DNA from: Streptomyces pactum
Lineage (GTDB): Bacteria > Actinomycetota > Actinomycetes > Streptomycetales > Streptomycetaceae
Direction of reading: 5' to 3'
DNA length: 64,000 nt
NCBI RefSeq assembly: GCF_016031615.1
Contig: NZ_JACYXC010000001.1
Coordinates: 6,510,001-6,574,000 of the forward strand
The notes below the pieces were generated by a model, which worked only from the letters and a program-made list of their open reading frames with translations, was not told the DNA's origin and made no database searches. Positions 7,904-17,708 of the stretch are shown here, one piece after another (within the stretch, counting starts at the first letter, position 1; every line of letters begins with the position of its first letter). The translations under genes and the position numbers were made by a program.

Positions 7904-9289
7904 TCAGGACCCGGCGGCGCCCTTGTCGTAGGCGCTGGTGCCGGAGTCCAGCAGCGGCTCCTGCTGCTTGAGGTGGGCCGGGGCCAGGGCGCGGAGCACG
8001 TGGTAGCCGGTGATCACCACGATGGTGCCCAGCGCGATGCCGCCCAGCTCGAAGTTGTCACTGATCTTCAGGCTCACACCGCCCACGCCGATGATGACCC
8101 CGGCCGCCACCGGCACCAGGTTGAGCGGGTTCCGCAGGTCCACCTTGTTGTGCACCCAGATCTGCGCGCCCAGCAGCCCGATCATGCCGTACAGGATCAC
8201 CGTGATGCCGCCCAGCACACCACCGGGGATCGCGGCGACCACGGCCCCGAACTTCGGGCAGAGCCCGAACAGCAGCGCGAAGCAGGCGGCGGCCCAGTAG
8301 GCCGCGGTGGAGTACACCCGGGTGGCCGCCATGACGCCGATGTTCTCCGAGTAGGTGGTGGTGGCCGGGCCGCCCACCGAGGTGGACAGCACGGTGGCCA
8401 CGCCGTCCGCCGAGATCGCGGTGCCCAGCTTGTCGTCGAGCGGGTCGCCGATCATCTCGCCGACGGCCTTCACGTGGCCGGCGTTCTCCGCGATCAGCGC
8501 GATGACCACCGGCAGCGCGACCAGGATCGCGGACCACTCGAAGGCGGGAGCGTGCAGGTCCGGCAGCCCGATCCAGTCCGCCCGGCCCACCGCCGACAGG
8601 TCCAGCCGCCAGTGGTCCACGGCCTCCGGGCCGCCGTTCACCGAGTGGATCTTGCCGAAGACGCGGTCCAGCGCCCAGGAGAGCAGATAGCCGAAGACCA
8701 GCCCCAGGAAGATCGCGATCCGCGACCAGAAGCCCCGCAGACACACCACGGCCAGCCCGGTGAAGAGCATGGTCAGCAGCGCCGTCCACTGGTCGGTGGG
8801 CCAGTAGGTGCTCGCCGTCACCGGCGCCAGGTTGAACCCGATGAGCATCACCACCGCACCGGTGACCACCGGCGGCATCACCGCGTGGATGATGCGGGCG
8901 CCGAACCGCTGGACGGCGAGCCCGCTCAGCAGCAGCACCGCGCCGACCACCAGGATCGCGCCGGTGATCGCGGCGCTCCCGCCGCCCTGGGCCCGGATCA
9001 CCGCCGCCACCCCGACGAAGGAGAGGCTGCAGCCGAGGTAACTGGGCACCCGGCCCCGGGTGGCCAGCAGGAACAGCATGGTGGCGACACCGGACATCAT
9101 GATCGCCAGGTTGGGGTCCAGCCCCATCAGTACCGGTGCGACGAACGACGCACCGAACATCGCGACGACATGCTGTGCGCCCAGCCCGGCCGTCCGCGGC
9201 CAGGACAGCCGCTCATCAGGCCGGACCACGGCTCCGGGGGCGGGGGTGCGCCCGTCGCCGTGCAGGGTCCAGCGCACGCCCAGGCCCAT
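7904..9289 (-). CDS. uraA: Uracil-xanthine permease (NCS2 family)
   Basis: A 461-residue nucleobase:cation symporter of the NCS2/UraA family. Hydrophobic segments begin at about residue 35 (AQHVVAMFGASFVAPVL, the TM1 signature). ALIAENAGHVKAVGEMIG around residue 270 contains the conserved Glu that binds the base, and SVGGPATTTYSENIGVMA is the TM10 family motif. The start has GGAG in front of ATG. It would import uracil, possibly also xanthine. No pyrimidine gene is adjacent, so control by uracil cannot be judged; the 430 bp upstream show no riboswitch that I recognise. Confidence 0.92.
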   Translation of the reverse strand: MGLGVRWTLHGDGRTPAPGAVVRPDERLSWPRTAGLGAQHVVAMFGASFVAPVLMGLDPNLAIMMSGVATMLFLLATRGRVPSYLGCSLSFVGVAAVIRAQGGGSAAITGAILVVGAVLLLSGLAVQRFGARIIHAVMPPVVTGAVVMLIGFNLAPVTASTYWPTDQWTALLTMLFTGLAVVCLRGFWSRIAIFLGLVFGYLLSWALDRVFGKIHSVNGGPEAVDHWRLDLSAVGRADWIGLPDLHAPAFEWSAILVALPVVIALIAENAGHVKAVGEMIGDPLDDKLGTAISADGVATVLSTSVGGPATTTYSENIGVMAATRVYSTAAYWAAACFALLFGLCPKFGAVVAAIPGGVLGGITVILYGMIGLLGAQIWVHNKVDLRNPLNLVPVAAGVIIGVGGVSLKISDNFELGGIALGTIVVITGYHVLRALAPAHLKQQEPLLDSGTSAYDKGAAGS

Positions 9290-9722
9290 GACTGCTCCAC
9301 TTCATCCGTTCGGGGGGTGTTCGAGGAAATCGGAGCCATGGTAGTGGCCGGTTCATGATGCTCGGCTGGCCAGTTCCCGCGGTCGCACCCCCGATCCTCC
9401 CGACGGACGCACCCGGGGGCCCCGATCCACGGTGGAGGTACGGGGTCGGGTCGCAGCCCGGCAGAACGGTCCGGGCCCGCAACTCCCGCCCGTCCGGTAC
9501 GGGCGGCCGGGGACGGGCTGTCTCGTAGGGGCCGCCGGGTTCGGGCCGGTGAGCGGGGCCCGCCTGGTGCCCTGCCGGGGCCCGGGCGACCCCGTACCGT
9601 CACGCGAGGGAGTACGGCGGGAGAGGCGGGCCGTCGGCACCGGCGCGGCGGGACGCGCCGGACATCGCGGGCCCCCGGCCCCGCCCGTCCCGGCCCGCCG
9701 GCGCAGCGGGCCCGCCGCCGGC
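9290..9722. other. Intergenic region, no gene seen
   Basis: The first 70 bp next to the permease start are less GC-rich and should hold its promoter. The remainder is featureless GC-rich sequence between two leftward genes. Frames on both strands are Arg/Pro/Gly-rich and lack ribosome binding sites. Confidence 0.5.
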
Positions 9723-11081
9723 TCAGTCCAGTGCCTCCCGGCCGGACGCGCCGCGCTCCGTGCCGTCCCGGCCGGCCGCGCCGCCGGCGTCCGAGGCGGT
9801 GTCCGGGTCGGCGGTGGTGCCGGCACCGCCGCCGGTGGCCGGGAGGGCCGTGCCGGGGCCGCCGCCGCGGACGTCGCGGCCATCAGCTCGGAGTACGCCC
9901 GCGCCCGCCACCAGTCCCAGGGCCAGCACGGTGACCAGGCCGAACGACACCGTCAGCGAGGTGGCGTCGGCGAGCGAGCCGATGGCCGCCGGGGCGATCA
10001 GGCCCGAGGTGTAGGTGATGGTGGCCACGCCCGCGATCGCCTGGCTCGGGGCCGGGCCGCTGCGGCCGGCGGCGGCGAACGCCAGCGGCACCACCACCGC
10101 GATCCCCAGGCCGATCAGCCCGAACCCGCCGACCGCGAAGCCGGCCGACGGGGCGGTGACCACCAGGATGCCGCCGACCGTGGCGAGCACCCCGCCGGAG
10201 CGGACCGTGCGCACCGGGCCCAGCCGCGCGACGGCCGCGTCGCCGAGCAGCCGGGCGACGGCCATGGTGCAGGCGAAGGCGGTGGTGCAGGCCGCCGCCA
10301 CACCTGGCGAGGAGTCCAGCACGTCCCGCAGGTACACCGCCGACCAGTCCAGGCTCGCCCCCTCGGCGAACACCGCGCAGAAGCCCACCGCGCCGATCGC
10401 CAGCGCGGAGCGCGGCGGGAGCGCGAACCGCGGCGGCGGCTCCTCGTCCGGCGCACCCGCCCGGCCCGCCGCACCGTCCGCACCGGCGTCGCGCGGATCG
10501 AGCACCCACCGGCAGGCCACCACGCCCAGCACGGTCAGCACCGCGGCGGTCACCGTCAGGTGCAGCCGGGCGTCGGAGCCGGCGTGCGCGGCGACCGTGC
10601 CCGCCGCCGACCCCACCAGGGCGCCCACGCTCCACATGCCGTGCAGCCCGGACATCACCGGCCGCCCCAGCCGGTCCTCGATCTCCACGCCCAGCGCGTT
10701 CATCGCCACGTCCGACATGCCCGCGGTCGCGCCGTAGACGAACAGCGCACCGCACAGCCACACCAGGCCGGGCGCGAACGGGGGCAGGACGAGCGACAGG
10801 CACCACAGCGCCAGCAGCCCGCGCAGCGCCACCCGGGCCCCGAACCGGTGGCTGATCCGCCCGGCCAGCGGCATCGCCACCGAGGCGCCGATGGCCGGGA
10901 AGGCGAGGGCCAGCCCCAGCTGGCCGGCGCTGACGTCCAGCCGTTCGGAGATCCACGGGATACGGGTGGCGAAGCTGCCGGTGACCGCACCGTGGACGGC
11001 GAACACCGCGGCCACCGCGATCCGCGCCCGCCGGACCGCCGCCATCCCCGGCGTCCCGGCGCCGTCCTGCCTGCTCGCCAT
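9723..11081 (-). CDS. MFS transporter, YbjJ-like
   Basis: A 452-residue major facilitator with about twelve membrane segments. The N-terminus HGAVTGSFATRIPWISERLDV and the MPLAGRISHRFGAR loop (motif A, TM2-3) resemble the YbjJ-like subgroup of the sugar/drug MFS. The ATG at 11081 is preferred over an upstream GTG because GGGAGGG lies between them at the right distance. The last 50 residues are Gly/Ala/Thr-rich, hydrophilic and probably disordered. The substrate is unknown and neighbours give no clue. Confidence 0.85.
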   Translation of the reverse strand: MASRQDGAGTPGMAAVRRARIAVAAVFAVHGAVTGSFATRIPWISERLDVSAGQLGLALAFPAIGASVAMPLAGRISHRFGARVALRGLLALWCLSLVLPPFAPGLVWLCGALFVYGATAGMSDVAMNALGVEIEDRLGRPVMSGLHGMWSVGALVGSAAGTVAAHAGSDARLHLTVTAAVLTVLGVVACRWVLDPRDAGADGAAGRAGAPDEEPPPRFALPPRSALAIGAVGFCAVFAEGASLDWSAVYLRDVLDSSPGVAAACTTAFACTMAVARLLGDAAVARLGPVRTVRSGGVLATVGGILVVTAPSAGFAVGGFGLIGLGIAVVVPLAFAAAGRSGPAPSQAIAGVATITYTSGLIAPAAIGSLADATSLTVSFGLVTVLALGLVAGAGVLRADGRDVRGGGPGTALPATGGGAGTTADPDTASDAGGAAGRDGTERGASGREALD

Positions 11082-11677
11082 GTACTCGTCGCCCTCCCGC
11101 ACGCGCGTGCCGCGTCAACCCACCGGACGCTACGCCACCGGACGCCCGCGGGAAACCGGAAAAGGCCGCCCCCACGGCACCCTGCCTGCCGCCCCCACGG
11201 CACCGTGCTCGCCGCCCCACCGGCATCGGCACCGGGCCCGGCGCCCCGGCCGCGCGTGCCGCCGCCCCGCGACACCTCCGGGCTTGGTGCCCGGCCACTT
11301 TTTCCAGGCGCACGACCGGGGTGCCGCCCACTGCCCAGGGCACCACCGGCCGCGCCCGCGACCGGCGCCGCGCCACTCCGGTCCGGCACCTCCCCTGCCG
11401 TCCGCCCGTCCGGCCCCTTCCGTCCGCCGTCGACCCCGCCCCCGGCCCCTCCCGACCCGCCGGGCGCGACCGCCACCGCCACCCCCTCACCTCCACCGGC
11501 GCACGCACGCCCGCGCCCGCCCGCCTGCTCACCCCACCCCTCACGCCCGCCCTTCACACCCGCCCGCGCCGCCCCCGCCCGGACGCCCCGGCCGGCGGCC
11601 CCGCCCGGCGTCACGGCGTCAACCGGGTGAGACAGGCCACACCACCGCCGGTCCACCCCGTTCGGCGCTGCGTGGCA
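11082..11677. other. GC-rich intergenic region, no gene seen
   Basis: About 600 bp of proline/arginine-coding-like low-information sequence without start-RBS pairs lies between the divergent MFS gene and the riboflavin leader. The first part must hold the MFS promoter and the right part the rib promoter; neither shows clear -35/-10 boxes. Confidence 0.45.
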
Positions 11678-11696
11678 CACTGGTCGGGTACCAGTG
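11678..11696. promoter_or_regulatory. Inverted repeat just before the FMN riboswitch
   Basis: CACTGGT and ACCAGTG form a perfect 7-bp inverted repeat around CGGGT, ending 6 bp before the riboswitch P1 stem. It lies where the rib promoter is expected and could be a transcription-factor site or overlap the -10 element. No factor is identifiable. Confidence 0.35.
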
Positions 11697-11702
11697 ACGT
11701 CA

Positions 11703-11829
11703 GCGCACTCCGGGGTCGGTGAAAATCCGAACCGGCGGTTACAGTCCGCGACCCGTCCGCAGCCAGCGGCCGGTTGACCAGGTGAAACTCCTGGACCGAC
11801 GGTGAAAGTCCGGATGGGAGGCAGTGCGC
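11703..11829 (+). promoter_or_regulatory. FMN riboswitch (RFN element)
   Basis: The sequence follows the RFN consensus closely: GGGGTCGGTGAAAATCCG at 11713-11730, ACCGGCGGTTACAGTCCGCG just after, then GACGGTGAAAGTCCGGATGG near 11798-11818. The P1 helix is a perfect 7-bp pairing of GCGCACT (11703-11709) with AGTGCGC (11823-11829). It lies 168 bp before the ribD start and should repress ribD and the following rib genes when FMN is plentiful. Confidence 0.95.
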
Positions 11830-11997
11830 GGCGGGCGAGTGACACCGGTACGCCGCCGTCGGCGGCCCGTTCCCGTACGCACCGGGACGGTGCCCTGCCG
11901 CGCGGTCGCGGCGTACCCCCGTGGTGAGACCTCGACCCGCTCACCGTCGGTTTCCCCGACGCCCCGGAGTCCGTGCCCCACACGGCAGGAGGACCCG

Positions 11998-13122
11998 GTG
12001 GCCACCGCAGCAGAGATCGACGCGATGCGCCGTGCCATCGGCCTCGCCACCCGCGGCCTCGGCCACACCAGCCCCAACCCGGTCGTCGGCTGCGTCGTCC
12101 TCGACGCCCGCGGCGAACCCGCGGGCGAGGGCTGGCACGAGCGGGCCGGCGGTCCGCACGCCGAGGTGAACGCGCTGCGCGCGGCCGGCGAACGGGCCCG
12201 CGGCGGCACCGCCGTGGTCACCCTGGAACCGTGCGACCACACCGGCCGCACCGGCCCCTGCAGCCAGGCCCTGATCGCCGCCGGCGTCGCCCGCGTGGTC
12301 TACGCCGTCGCCGACCCCACCCCCGCCGCCACCGGCGGGGCCGGCACCCTGCTCGCCGCCGGGCTCGACGTGGAGGGCGGGGTGCTCGCCGCGGAGGCGG
12401 CGGCCGGCAACGAGGCGTGGCTGACCGCCGTCGCCCGCCACCGCCCCCATGTCGTGTGGAAGTACGCGGCCACCCTGGACGGCCGCAGCGCCGCGGCGGA
12501 CGGCACCAGCCGCTGGATCACCTCCCCCGAGTCCCGCGCCGATGTGCAGCGGCTGCGCGCCGAGGCCGACGCCGTACTGGTCGGTTCCGGCACCGCCCGG
12601 ACCGACGACCCGCAGCTGTCCGCCCGCACCGGCGACCCCGCCACCAACCAGCCGCTGCGCGTGGTGCTCGACTCCGGCGGCACCGCCGTCCACCCCGGCG
12701 CCCGGGTCCTGGACGGCTCCGCGCCCACCCTGATCGCCGTCGCCCGGGACACCGACACCACCCACCTGGACGGCACGCCCGCCACCGTGCTGCGGCTGCC
12801 GCGCGCCGCCGGCGGCCCCGGACTGGACCTCGGCGCCCTGCTCGGGGCGCTGTACGAGCGGGGCGTCCGCTCACTGCTGCTGGAGGGCGGCCCCCGGCTG
12901 GCCGGCGCGTTCCTCGCGGCCGGAGCCGTGGACCGGATCATCGGCTACCTCGCCCCGGCGCTCCTCGGCGACGGCCCCGCCGCCCTGTCCGGCGCCGGAA
13001 TCACCACCATCGGCCAGGCGTTGCGCCTGGAGGTGACCGACGTCGTCCGGCTCGGCCCGGACCTGCGCATCACCGCCGTACCCGCACCACCCGCCGTCCC
13101 GACCCACTCCGAGGAGAACTGA
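11998..13122 (+). CDS. ribD: Bifunctional riboflavin deaminase/reductase RibD
   Basis: Catalyses deamination of the pyrimidine product of GTP cyclohydrolase II and then NADPH-dependent reduction of the ribosyl side chain. The 374-residue protein has the zinc deaminase site His54-Ala-Glu56 (GGPHAEVNAL) and Cys79/Cys88 (LEPCDHTGRTGPC), followed by a RibD_C reductase domain from about residue 150 (VVWKYAATLDGRSAA). AGGAGG at 11987-11992 selects GTG 11998 over a longer open frame. First gene behind the FMN riboswitch; its stop is 1 bp before the ribE start, so the genes are co-transcribed and probably coupled. Confidence 0.96.
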   Translation: MATAAEIDAMRRAIGLATRGLGHTSPNPVVGCVVLDARGEPAGEGWHERAGGPHAEVNALRAAGERARGGTAVVTLEPCDHTGRTGPCSQALIAAGVARVVYAVADPTPAATGGAGTLLAAGLDVEGGVLAAEAAAGNEAWLTAVARHRPHVVWKYAATLDGRSAAADGTSRWITSPESRADVQRLRAEADAVLVGSGTARTDDPQLSARTGDPATNQPLRVVLDSGGTAVHPGARVLDGSAPTLIAVARDTDTTHLDGTPATVLRLPRAAGGPGLDLGALLGALYERGVRSLLLEGGPRLAGAFLAAGAVDRIIGYLAPALLGDGPAALSGAGITTIGQALRLEVTDVVRLGPDLRITAVPAPPAVPTHSEEN

Positions 13123-13123
13123 C

Positions 13124-13759
13124 GTGTTCACGGGCATCGTTGAAGAACTGGGTGAAGTCGTCGCCGTCGAGGAACTCGCCGACGCCTCCCGCTTCCGGCT
13201 CCGCGGCCCCCTGGTCACCGAGGGCGCCCGGCACGGCGACTCCATCGCGGTCAACGGCGTGTGTCTGACCGTGGTGGACACCGCCGACGGCGAGTTCACC
13301 GCCGACGTGATGGCCGAGACCCTCAAGCGGTCCTCCCTCGGCGCCCTGCGGCCCGGCTCCCGCGTCAACCTGGAGCGGCCCATGGCCCTCGGCGGGCGGC
13401 TCGGCGGCCACCTCGTCCAGGGCCACGTGGACGGCACCGGCACCATCCTCGGGCGCACCCCGGCCGAGCACTGGGAGATCGTGAAGATCTCCCTGCCGCC
13501 CGCCCTCACCCGCTACGTGGTGGAGAAGGGCTCGATCACCGTGGACGGCATCAGCCTGACCGTCGTCGAGGCCGCCGACGAGTACTTCACCGTCAGCCTC
13601 ATCCCCACCACCCTCGCCCTCACCACGCTCGGCACCAAGCAGTCCGGTGACCCGGTCAACCTGGAGGTCGACGTCATCGCCAAGTACGTGGAGCGGATGC
13701 TGGGCCAGGGCGCGTACGGCACCGCGTACGGCCCCGGGAGGAAGGACCCGGTCGGATGA
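13124..13759 (+). CDS. ribE: Riboflavin synthase alpha subunit
   Basis: Dismutates two molecules of 6,7-dimethyl-8-ribityllumazine to riboflavin. The 211-residue protein has the N-terminal [10 protein letters not shown] signature and two homologous lumazine-binding barrels; the second begins near [14 protein letters not shown] (about residue 97). GAGGAG at 13111-13116 precedes the GTG start. The usual length is 200-220. The next reading frame overlaps its stop codon through ATGA at 13756-13759. Confidence 0.95.
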   Translation: MFTGIVEELGEVVAVEELADASRFRLRGPLVTEGARHGDSIAVNGVCLTVVDTADGEFTADVMAETLKRSSLGALRPGSRVNLERPMALGGRLGGHLVQGHVDGTGTILGRTPAEHWEIVKISLPPALTRYVVEKGSITVDGISLTVVEAADEYFTVSLIPTTLALTTLGTKQSGDPVNLEVDVIAKYVERMLGQGAYGTAYGPGRKDPVG

Positions 13760-13863
13760 CCGGCAGTCCGCGGCGGGCCGCGGGCCACCGGCCCGCCCCC
13801 GCCCACGCCGGGCAGGTCACCGGCGCGCACCACTGGCACGTCAACGAAGGAGGCCGGGCATGA
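13756..13863 (+). CDS. 35-codon ORF between ribE and ribBA
   Basis: A short frame starts in the ATGA that overlaps the ribE stop and ends in the ATGA that overlaps the ribBA start (13860-13863), so it would be translated by coupling at both ends. The product is 35 residues, Ala/Pro/His-rich, without recognisable domain. In several Streptomyces rib operons this position holds ribM, a PnuX-like riboflavin transporter of about 200 residues. This may be the scar of its loss or merely a spacer that keeps the genes coupled. It is not certain that a functional peptide is made. Confidence 0.35.
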   Translation: MTGSPRRAAGHRPAPAHAGQVTGAHHWHVNEGGRA

Positions 13864-15197
13864 CCGTCCTGCCGCAGGTACGGAACTGGACCGACGACCT
13901 GGTACTGGACCCCGTCGAGCGGGCGATCGCCGAGATCGCCGCCGGCCGCCCGGTGGTCGTCGTCGACGACGAGGACCGGGAGAACGAGGGCGACCTCGTG
14001 GTGGCCGCCGAGAAGGTGACCCCCGAGATCGTCGCCTTCATGATGAGCGAGTGCCGCGGCCTGATCTGCGCCACCCTGGAGGGTGCCGACCTGGACCGGC
14101 TGGAGCTGCCGCAGATGGTGCGGCAGAACACCGAGTCGATGCGCACCGCCTTCACCGTCTCGGTCGACGCCACCGCCGCCCACGGCGTGGGCACCGGCAT
14201 CTCCGCCGCGGACCGGGCCACCACCCTGCGCCTGCTCGCCGACCCCACCAGCGTGCCCGCCGACTTCAGCCGCCCCGGCCACGTCTTTCCGCTGCGCGCC
14301 CGTCCCGGCGGCGTCCTGGTCCGCAACGGCCACACCGAGGCGGGCGTGGACCTCGCCCGGCTGGCCGGCCTGCGTCCGGCCGCCGCGATCGTGGAGATCG
14401 CCGGTGAGGACGGCGTGATGCTCCGCCTGCCGGAGCTGGTTCCCTTCGCCCGCAAGCACGGCCTGGCCATCATCTCCATCGAGGACCTGATCGCCTACCG
14501 CCGCTCCGCGGAACCCACCGTGCGCCGCGAGGCGGAGACCCGGCTGCCCACCGCGGCCGGCGACTTCCGCGCCGTCGGCTACCGCTCCACCACCGACGGT
14601 GTGGAGCACGTGGCGCTGGTCGCCGGGGACCTCGGGGACGGCGAGGACGTCCTGGTGCGGGTCCACTCCGAGTGCCTCACCGGCGACGTCTTCGGGTCGC
14701 TGCGGTGCGACTGCGGCCCGCAGCTGAACACCGCGCTGGAGCGCGTCGCCACCGAGGGGCGCGGCGTGGTCCTGTACCTGCGCGGACACGAGGGCCGCGG
14801 CATCGGGCTGCTGTCCAAGCTGCGCGCCTACCAGCTCCAGGAGCGCGGCCGGGACACCCTCGACGCCAACCTGGAACTGGGCCTGCCGGCCGATGCCCGC
14901 GACTACGCGGCCGCCGCGCAGATGCTCACCGACCTCGGCGTGCGCTCGCTGCGGCTGATGACCAACAACCCGGAGAAGACCGCCGCCATGGTGCGGCACG
15001 GCCTGCGGGTCACCCGGCGCGAGCCGATGCCGGTCCAGGCCGGCGAGCACAACCTGCGCTACCTGCGCACCAAGCGGGACCGGATGGGCCACGACCTGCC
15101 CTGGCTCGACGCCGACCGGCACACCCTCGCCGGGGACGGCACGTACCCTGTGGCCGCCGGACGGGAGGCGCCGGTCAGCGCCGCCGGCCGCCCCTGA
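13860..15197 (+). CDS. ribBA: Bifunctional DHBP synthase / GTP cyclohydrolase II
   Basis: Supplies both precursors of riboflavin. Residues 1 to about 210 form 3,4-dihydroxy-2-butanone-4-phosphate synthase ([15 protein letters not shown] and the [11 protein letters not shown] segment); from about 235 on is GTP cyclohydrolase II with the zinc cysteines in [15 protein letters not shown] and the [10 protein letters not shown] substrate loop. Both active sites look intact. GAAGGAGG at 13846-13853 sets the ATG start; a longer open frame upstream overlaps ribE. The 445 residues include a non-conserved 25-residue tail. Confidence 0.95.
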   Translation: MTVLPQVRNWTDDLVLDPVERAIAEIAAGRPVVVVDDEDRENEGDLVVAAEKVTPEIVAFMMSECRGLICATLEGADLDRLELPQMVRQNTESMRTAFTVSVDATAAHGVGTGISAADRATTLRLLADPTSVPADFSRPGHVFPLRARPGGVLVRNGHTEAGVDLARLAGLRPAAAIVEIAGEDGVMLRLPELVPFARKHGLAIISIEDLIAYRRSAEPTVRREAETRLPTAAGDFRAVGYRSTTDGVEHVALVAGDLGDGEDVLVRVHSECLTGDVFGSLRCDCGPQLNTALERVATEGRGVVLYLRGHEGRGIGLLSKLRAYQLQERGRDTLDANLELGLPADARDYAAAAQMLTDLGVRSLRLMTNNPEKTAAMVRHGLRVTRREPMPVQAGEHNLRYLRTKRDRMGHDLPWLDADRHTLAGDGTYPVAAGREAPVSAAGRP

Positions 15198-15248
15198 CCC
15201 CCGCCCCCCCCAGCACGACCAGTACCGACCCGTACGGCAAGGAGAGAC

Positions 15249-15734
15249 ATGAGCGGCAAGGGCGCCCCCGAGCTGACCGTGAAGAACTGCGGTGACCTGC
15301 GCGTGGCCGTGATCGCGGCGCAGTGGCACACCCAGGTGATGGACGGTCTGGTGGCCGGCGCACTGCGCGCGCTCGGCGAACTCGGCATCGACGAACCGAC
15401 CGTGCTGCGCGTCCCCGGCAGCTTCGAGCTTCCGGTGGTGGCGAAGGTGCTGGCCGGCCGCGGCTACGACGCGGTGGTCGCCCTCGGCGTCGTCATCCGG
15501 GGCGGCACCCCGCACTTCGAATACGTCTGCCAGGGCGTCACCCAGGGACTGACCCAGGTCAGCGTGGACACCGGTGTCCCCATCGGCTTCGGGGTGCTCA
15601 CCTGCGACACCGAGGAGCAGGCGCTGGACCGCGCCGGGCTGCCCGGGTCCAGCGAGGACAAGGGCCACGAGGCGGTCACCGCGGCCGTCGCCACCGCCAC
15701 TACCCTGCGCACCGTCTCCGAGCCCTGGCGCTGA
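15249..15734 (+). CDS. ribH: 6,7-dimethyl-8-ribityllumazine synthase
   Basis: Condenses the ribitylaminouracil with dihydroxybutanone phosphate and forms icosahedral or pentameric shells. The 161 residues have the expected [14 protein letters not shown], the substrate loop [13 protein letters not shown] with the catalytic His, and [18 protein letters not shown] is just upstream of the ATG. It lies 51 bp after ribBA and ends the riboflavin block. Confidence 0.96.
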   Translation: MSGKGAPELTVKNCGDLRVAVIAAQWHTQVMDGLVAGALRALGELGIDEPTVLRVPGSFELPVVAKVLAGRGYDAVVALGVVIRGGTPHFEYVCQGVTQGLTQVSVDTGVPIGFGVLTCDTEEQALDRAGLPGSSEDKGHEAVTAAVATATTLRTVSEPWR

Positions 15735-15850
15735 CCCGGCGGCCGGCCCCGGCGGCCTCGTGCCCCCGGGCCGGTTCCCGCGCCGCCGGGGGGCGCCGCG
15801 CCGGGCCCCGGCACCGGCCGGCCCCGGGGGAGAAGTAGGCTAGGACCACC

Positions 15851-16123
15851 ATGGCCAACAAGACATTCGAGGAGCTCTTCGCCGAGCTCCAGCAGAAGGC
15901 CGCCACCGGCGACCCCAGCACCTCCCGTACCGCCGAGCTGGTGGACAAGGGTGTGCATGCGATCGGCAAGAAGGTCGTCGAGGAGGCGGCGGAGGTGTGG
16001 ATGGCGGCCGAGCACGAGGGCGCGGACCGCACCGCCGAGGAGATCTCCCAGCTGCTGTACCACCTTCAGGTGATGATGGTGGCCCGGGGCATCTCCCTGG
16101 ACGACGTATACGCTCATCTCTGA
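15851..16123 (+). CDS. hisE: Phosphoribosyl-ATP pyrophosphatase
   Basis: Second step of histidine biosynthesis: hydrolyses PR-ATP to PR-AMP. The 90-residue all-alpha MazG-like protein has the metal-binding [18 protein letters not shown] segment and the [12 protein letters not shown] motif. Following ribH with hisG behind it, in the order I recall from Streptomyces, it may share the rib transcript, though 116 bp separate it from ribH. Confidence 0.95.
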   Translation: MANKTFEELFAELQQKAATGDPSTSRTAELVDKGVHAIGKKVVEEAAEVWMAAEHEGADRTAEEISQLLYHLQVMMVARGISLDDVYAHL

Positions 16124-16300
16124 TCCGCTCCCCGGTCCCTACCGTTCCACCGCCCCCGGCAGCCCGGGCACCCCGCGCGTGCCCGGCCGCCGGGGCACCG
16201 GCCCGGCCGCCGCGCTCGCCGTCCGGCGGACCGGACCCGGCCGCCCGTACCGCCCAGCCCAGCCAGCCCAGCCCCGACATCAGGTAAGGAAGTCGCCACC

Positions 16301-17149
16301 ATGCTGCGCATCGCCGTCCCCAACAAGGGTTCACTGTCCGAGCCTGCGTCGGCGATGCTCCATGAGGCGGGCTACCGGCAGCGCAAGGACCGCAGGGAAC
16401 TCGTCCTGGTCGACACCGACAACGAGGTCGAGTTCTTCTTCCTGCGCCCGCGCGACATCGCCGTGTACGTCGGCTCCGGCCGCCTCGACATCGGCATCAC
16501 CGGCCGCGACCTGCTGCTGGACTCCGGCTCCCGGGCCGAGGAGATCATGCAGCTGGGCTTCGCCTCCTCCACCTTCCGCTACGCCACCCGCCCCGGCACC
16601 GCCAAGGACGTGACCGACTTCAACGGCATGACGGTGGCCACCTCCTTCTCCGGCCTGGTCTCCAAGCACCTCGCCGACCACGGCGTGGACGCCTCCGTCG
16701 TCCGGCTCGACGGGGCCGTGGAGACCGCCATCCAGCTCGGCGTCGCCGAGATCATCGCGGACGTGGTGGAGACCGGCACCACCCTGCGCAACGCCGGACT
16801 GGAGATCATCGGCGAGCCCATCCTGGAGTCCGAGGCGGTCGTCATCCGGCGCACCGGCGCCCCCGCCGACGACCCCAAGGTCCAGCAGTTCCTCCGCCGC
16901 ATGCAGGGCGTCCTGGTCGCCCGCCGGTACGTGATGATGGACTACGACATCCGGGTGGAGCACGTCGAGCGCGCGGTCGCGCTCACCCCCGGACTGGAGT
17001 CCCCGACCGTCTCCCCGCTGCACCACGAGGGCTGGGTCGCGGTCCGCTCGATGGTGCCCGCCAAGGACGCCCAGCGCATCATGGACGAGCTGTACGACCT
17101 GGGCGCCCGCGCGATCCTCACCACCGGCATCCACGCCGCCCGCCTGTGA
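16301..17149 (+). CDS. hisG: ATP phosphoribosyltransferase (long form)
   Basis: First committed step of histidine biosynthesis, joining ATP and PRPP. At 282 residues it is the long HisG with its own C-terminal ACT-like regulatory domain (about residues 205-282), so it needs no HisZ and should be feedback-inhibited by histidine. The PRPP loop is IADVVETGTTLRNAGL near residue 150. AAGGAAG precedes the ATG, and the stop overlaps the GTG start of the next gene. Confidence 0.96.
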   Translation: MLRIAVPNKGSLSEPASAMLHEAGYRQRKDRRELVLVDTDNEVEFFFLRPRDIAVYVGSGRLDIGITGRDLLLDSGSRAEEIMQLGFASSTFRYATRPGTAKDVTDFNGMTVATSFSGLVSKHLADHGVDASVVRLDGAVETAIQLGVAEIIADVVETGTTLRNAGLEIIGEPILESEAVVIRRTGAPADDPKVQQFLRRMQGVLVARRYVMMDYDIRVEHVERAVALTPGLESPTVSPLHHEGWVAVRSMVPAKDAQRIMDELYDLGARAILTTGIHAARL

Positions 17150-17640
17150 CCTCCGCCACCCCAGCCGCCGACGAGAGTTCCGACGCCGTGTCCGCCTCCG
17201 CCCCCCTGCCCGACCTTCCGGTGGTCTTCCGGCCCACCCGCACCCGGGTGGTCCTGGTGACCATCGGCATCCTGATGTTCCTCGTCCTCGCCGCGGTCGC
17301 GGTGCTGCTGGACCGGCTCAGCCCGGGGGAGCGGATCAGCTTCATCTTCACCGGCGGCCTGTTCTTCGGCGGCCTGATGGTCCTCAGCCGCCCCAAGGTG
17401 GTCGCCGACCGGGACGGGGTGACGGTGATCAACCTCACCACCACCCGCCGCCTGACCTGGCCCGAAGTGATCCGCGTCAACCTGCGGACGGGCGACCCGT
17501 GGGTGTACCTGGACCTCGCCGACGGCACCAGCTACCCGGCCATGGGCATCCAGCCCGGCATCGCCAGGCAGCAGGCCATCGGCGACGCCAGGACCCTGCG
17601 CGCGCTCGCCGAGGAATACGGCACGTCTTCGCGCGGCTGA
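17146..17640 (+). CDS. PH-domain membrane protein
   Basis: A 164-residue protein with two hydrophobic segments (about residues 36-57 and 67-82) followed by a bacterial PH-type domain (about 85-160, from PKVVADRDGVTVINL to WVYLDLADGTSYPAMG). The GTG start overlaps the hisG stop (GTGA), so translation is coupled. Such PH-domain proteins follow hisG in Streptomyces as I recall, without a known role. An Asp/Glu-rich N-terminal stretch should be cytoplasmic. Confidence 0.85.
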   Translation: MTSATPAADESSDAVSASAPLPDLPVVFRPTRTRVVLVTIGILMFLVLAAVAVLLDRLSPGERISFIFTGGLFFGGLMVLSRPKVVADRDGVTVINLTTTRRLTWPEVIRVNLRTGDPWVYLDLADGTSYPAMGIQPGIARQQAIGDARTLRALAEEYGTSSRG

Positions 17641-17659
17641 TCGTCGTGATTACTCTGTT

Positions 17660-17686
17660 GGGCGGGGCGCGTGAAGCGCCCCGCCC
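17660..17686 (+). terminator. Strong hairpin after the his-linked operon
   Basis: A perfect 10-bp stem (GGCGGGGCGC) closes a five-base GTGAA loop, with one further G-C pair outside, 20 bp past the PH-protein stop. No T-run follows. It could terminate the rib-his transcript or act as a leader structure for the CNNM genes. Confidence 0.65.
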
Positions 17687-17708
17687 GGCACCGGGCTCCC
17701 TGCTACCC

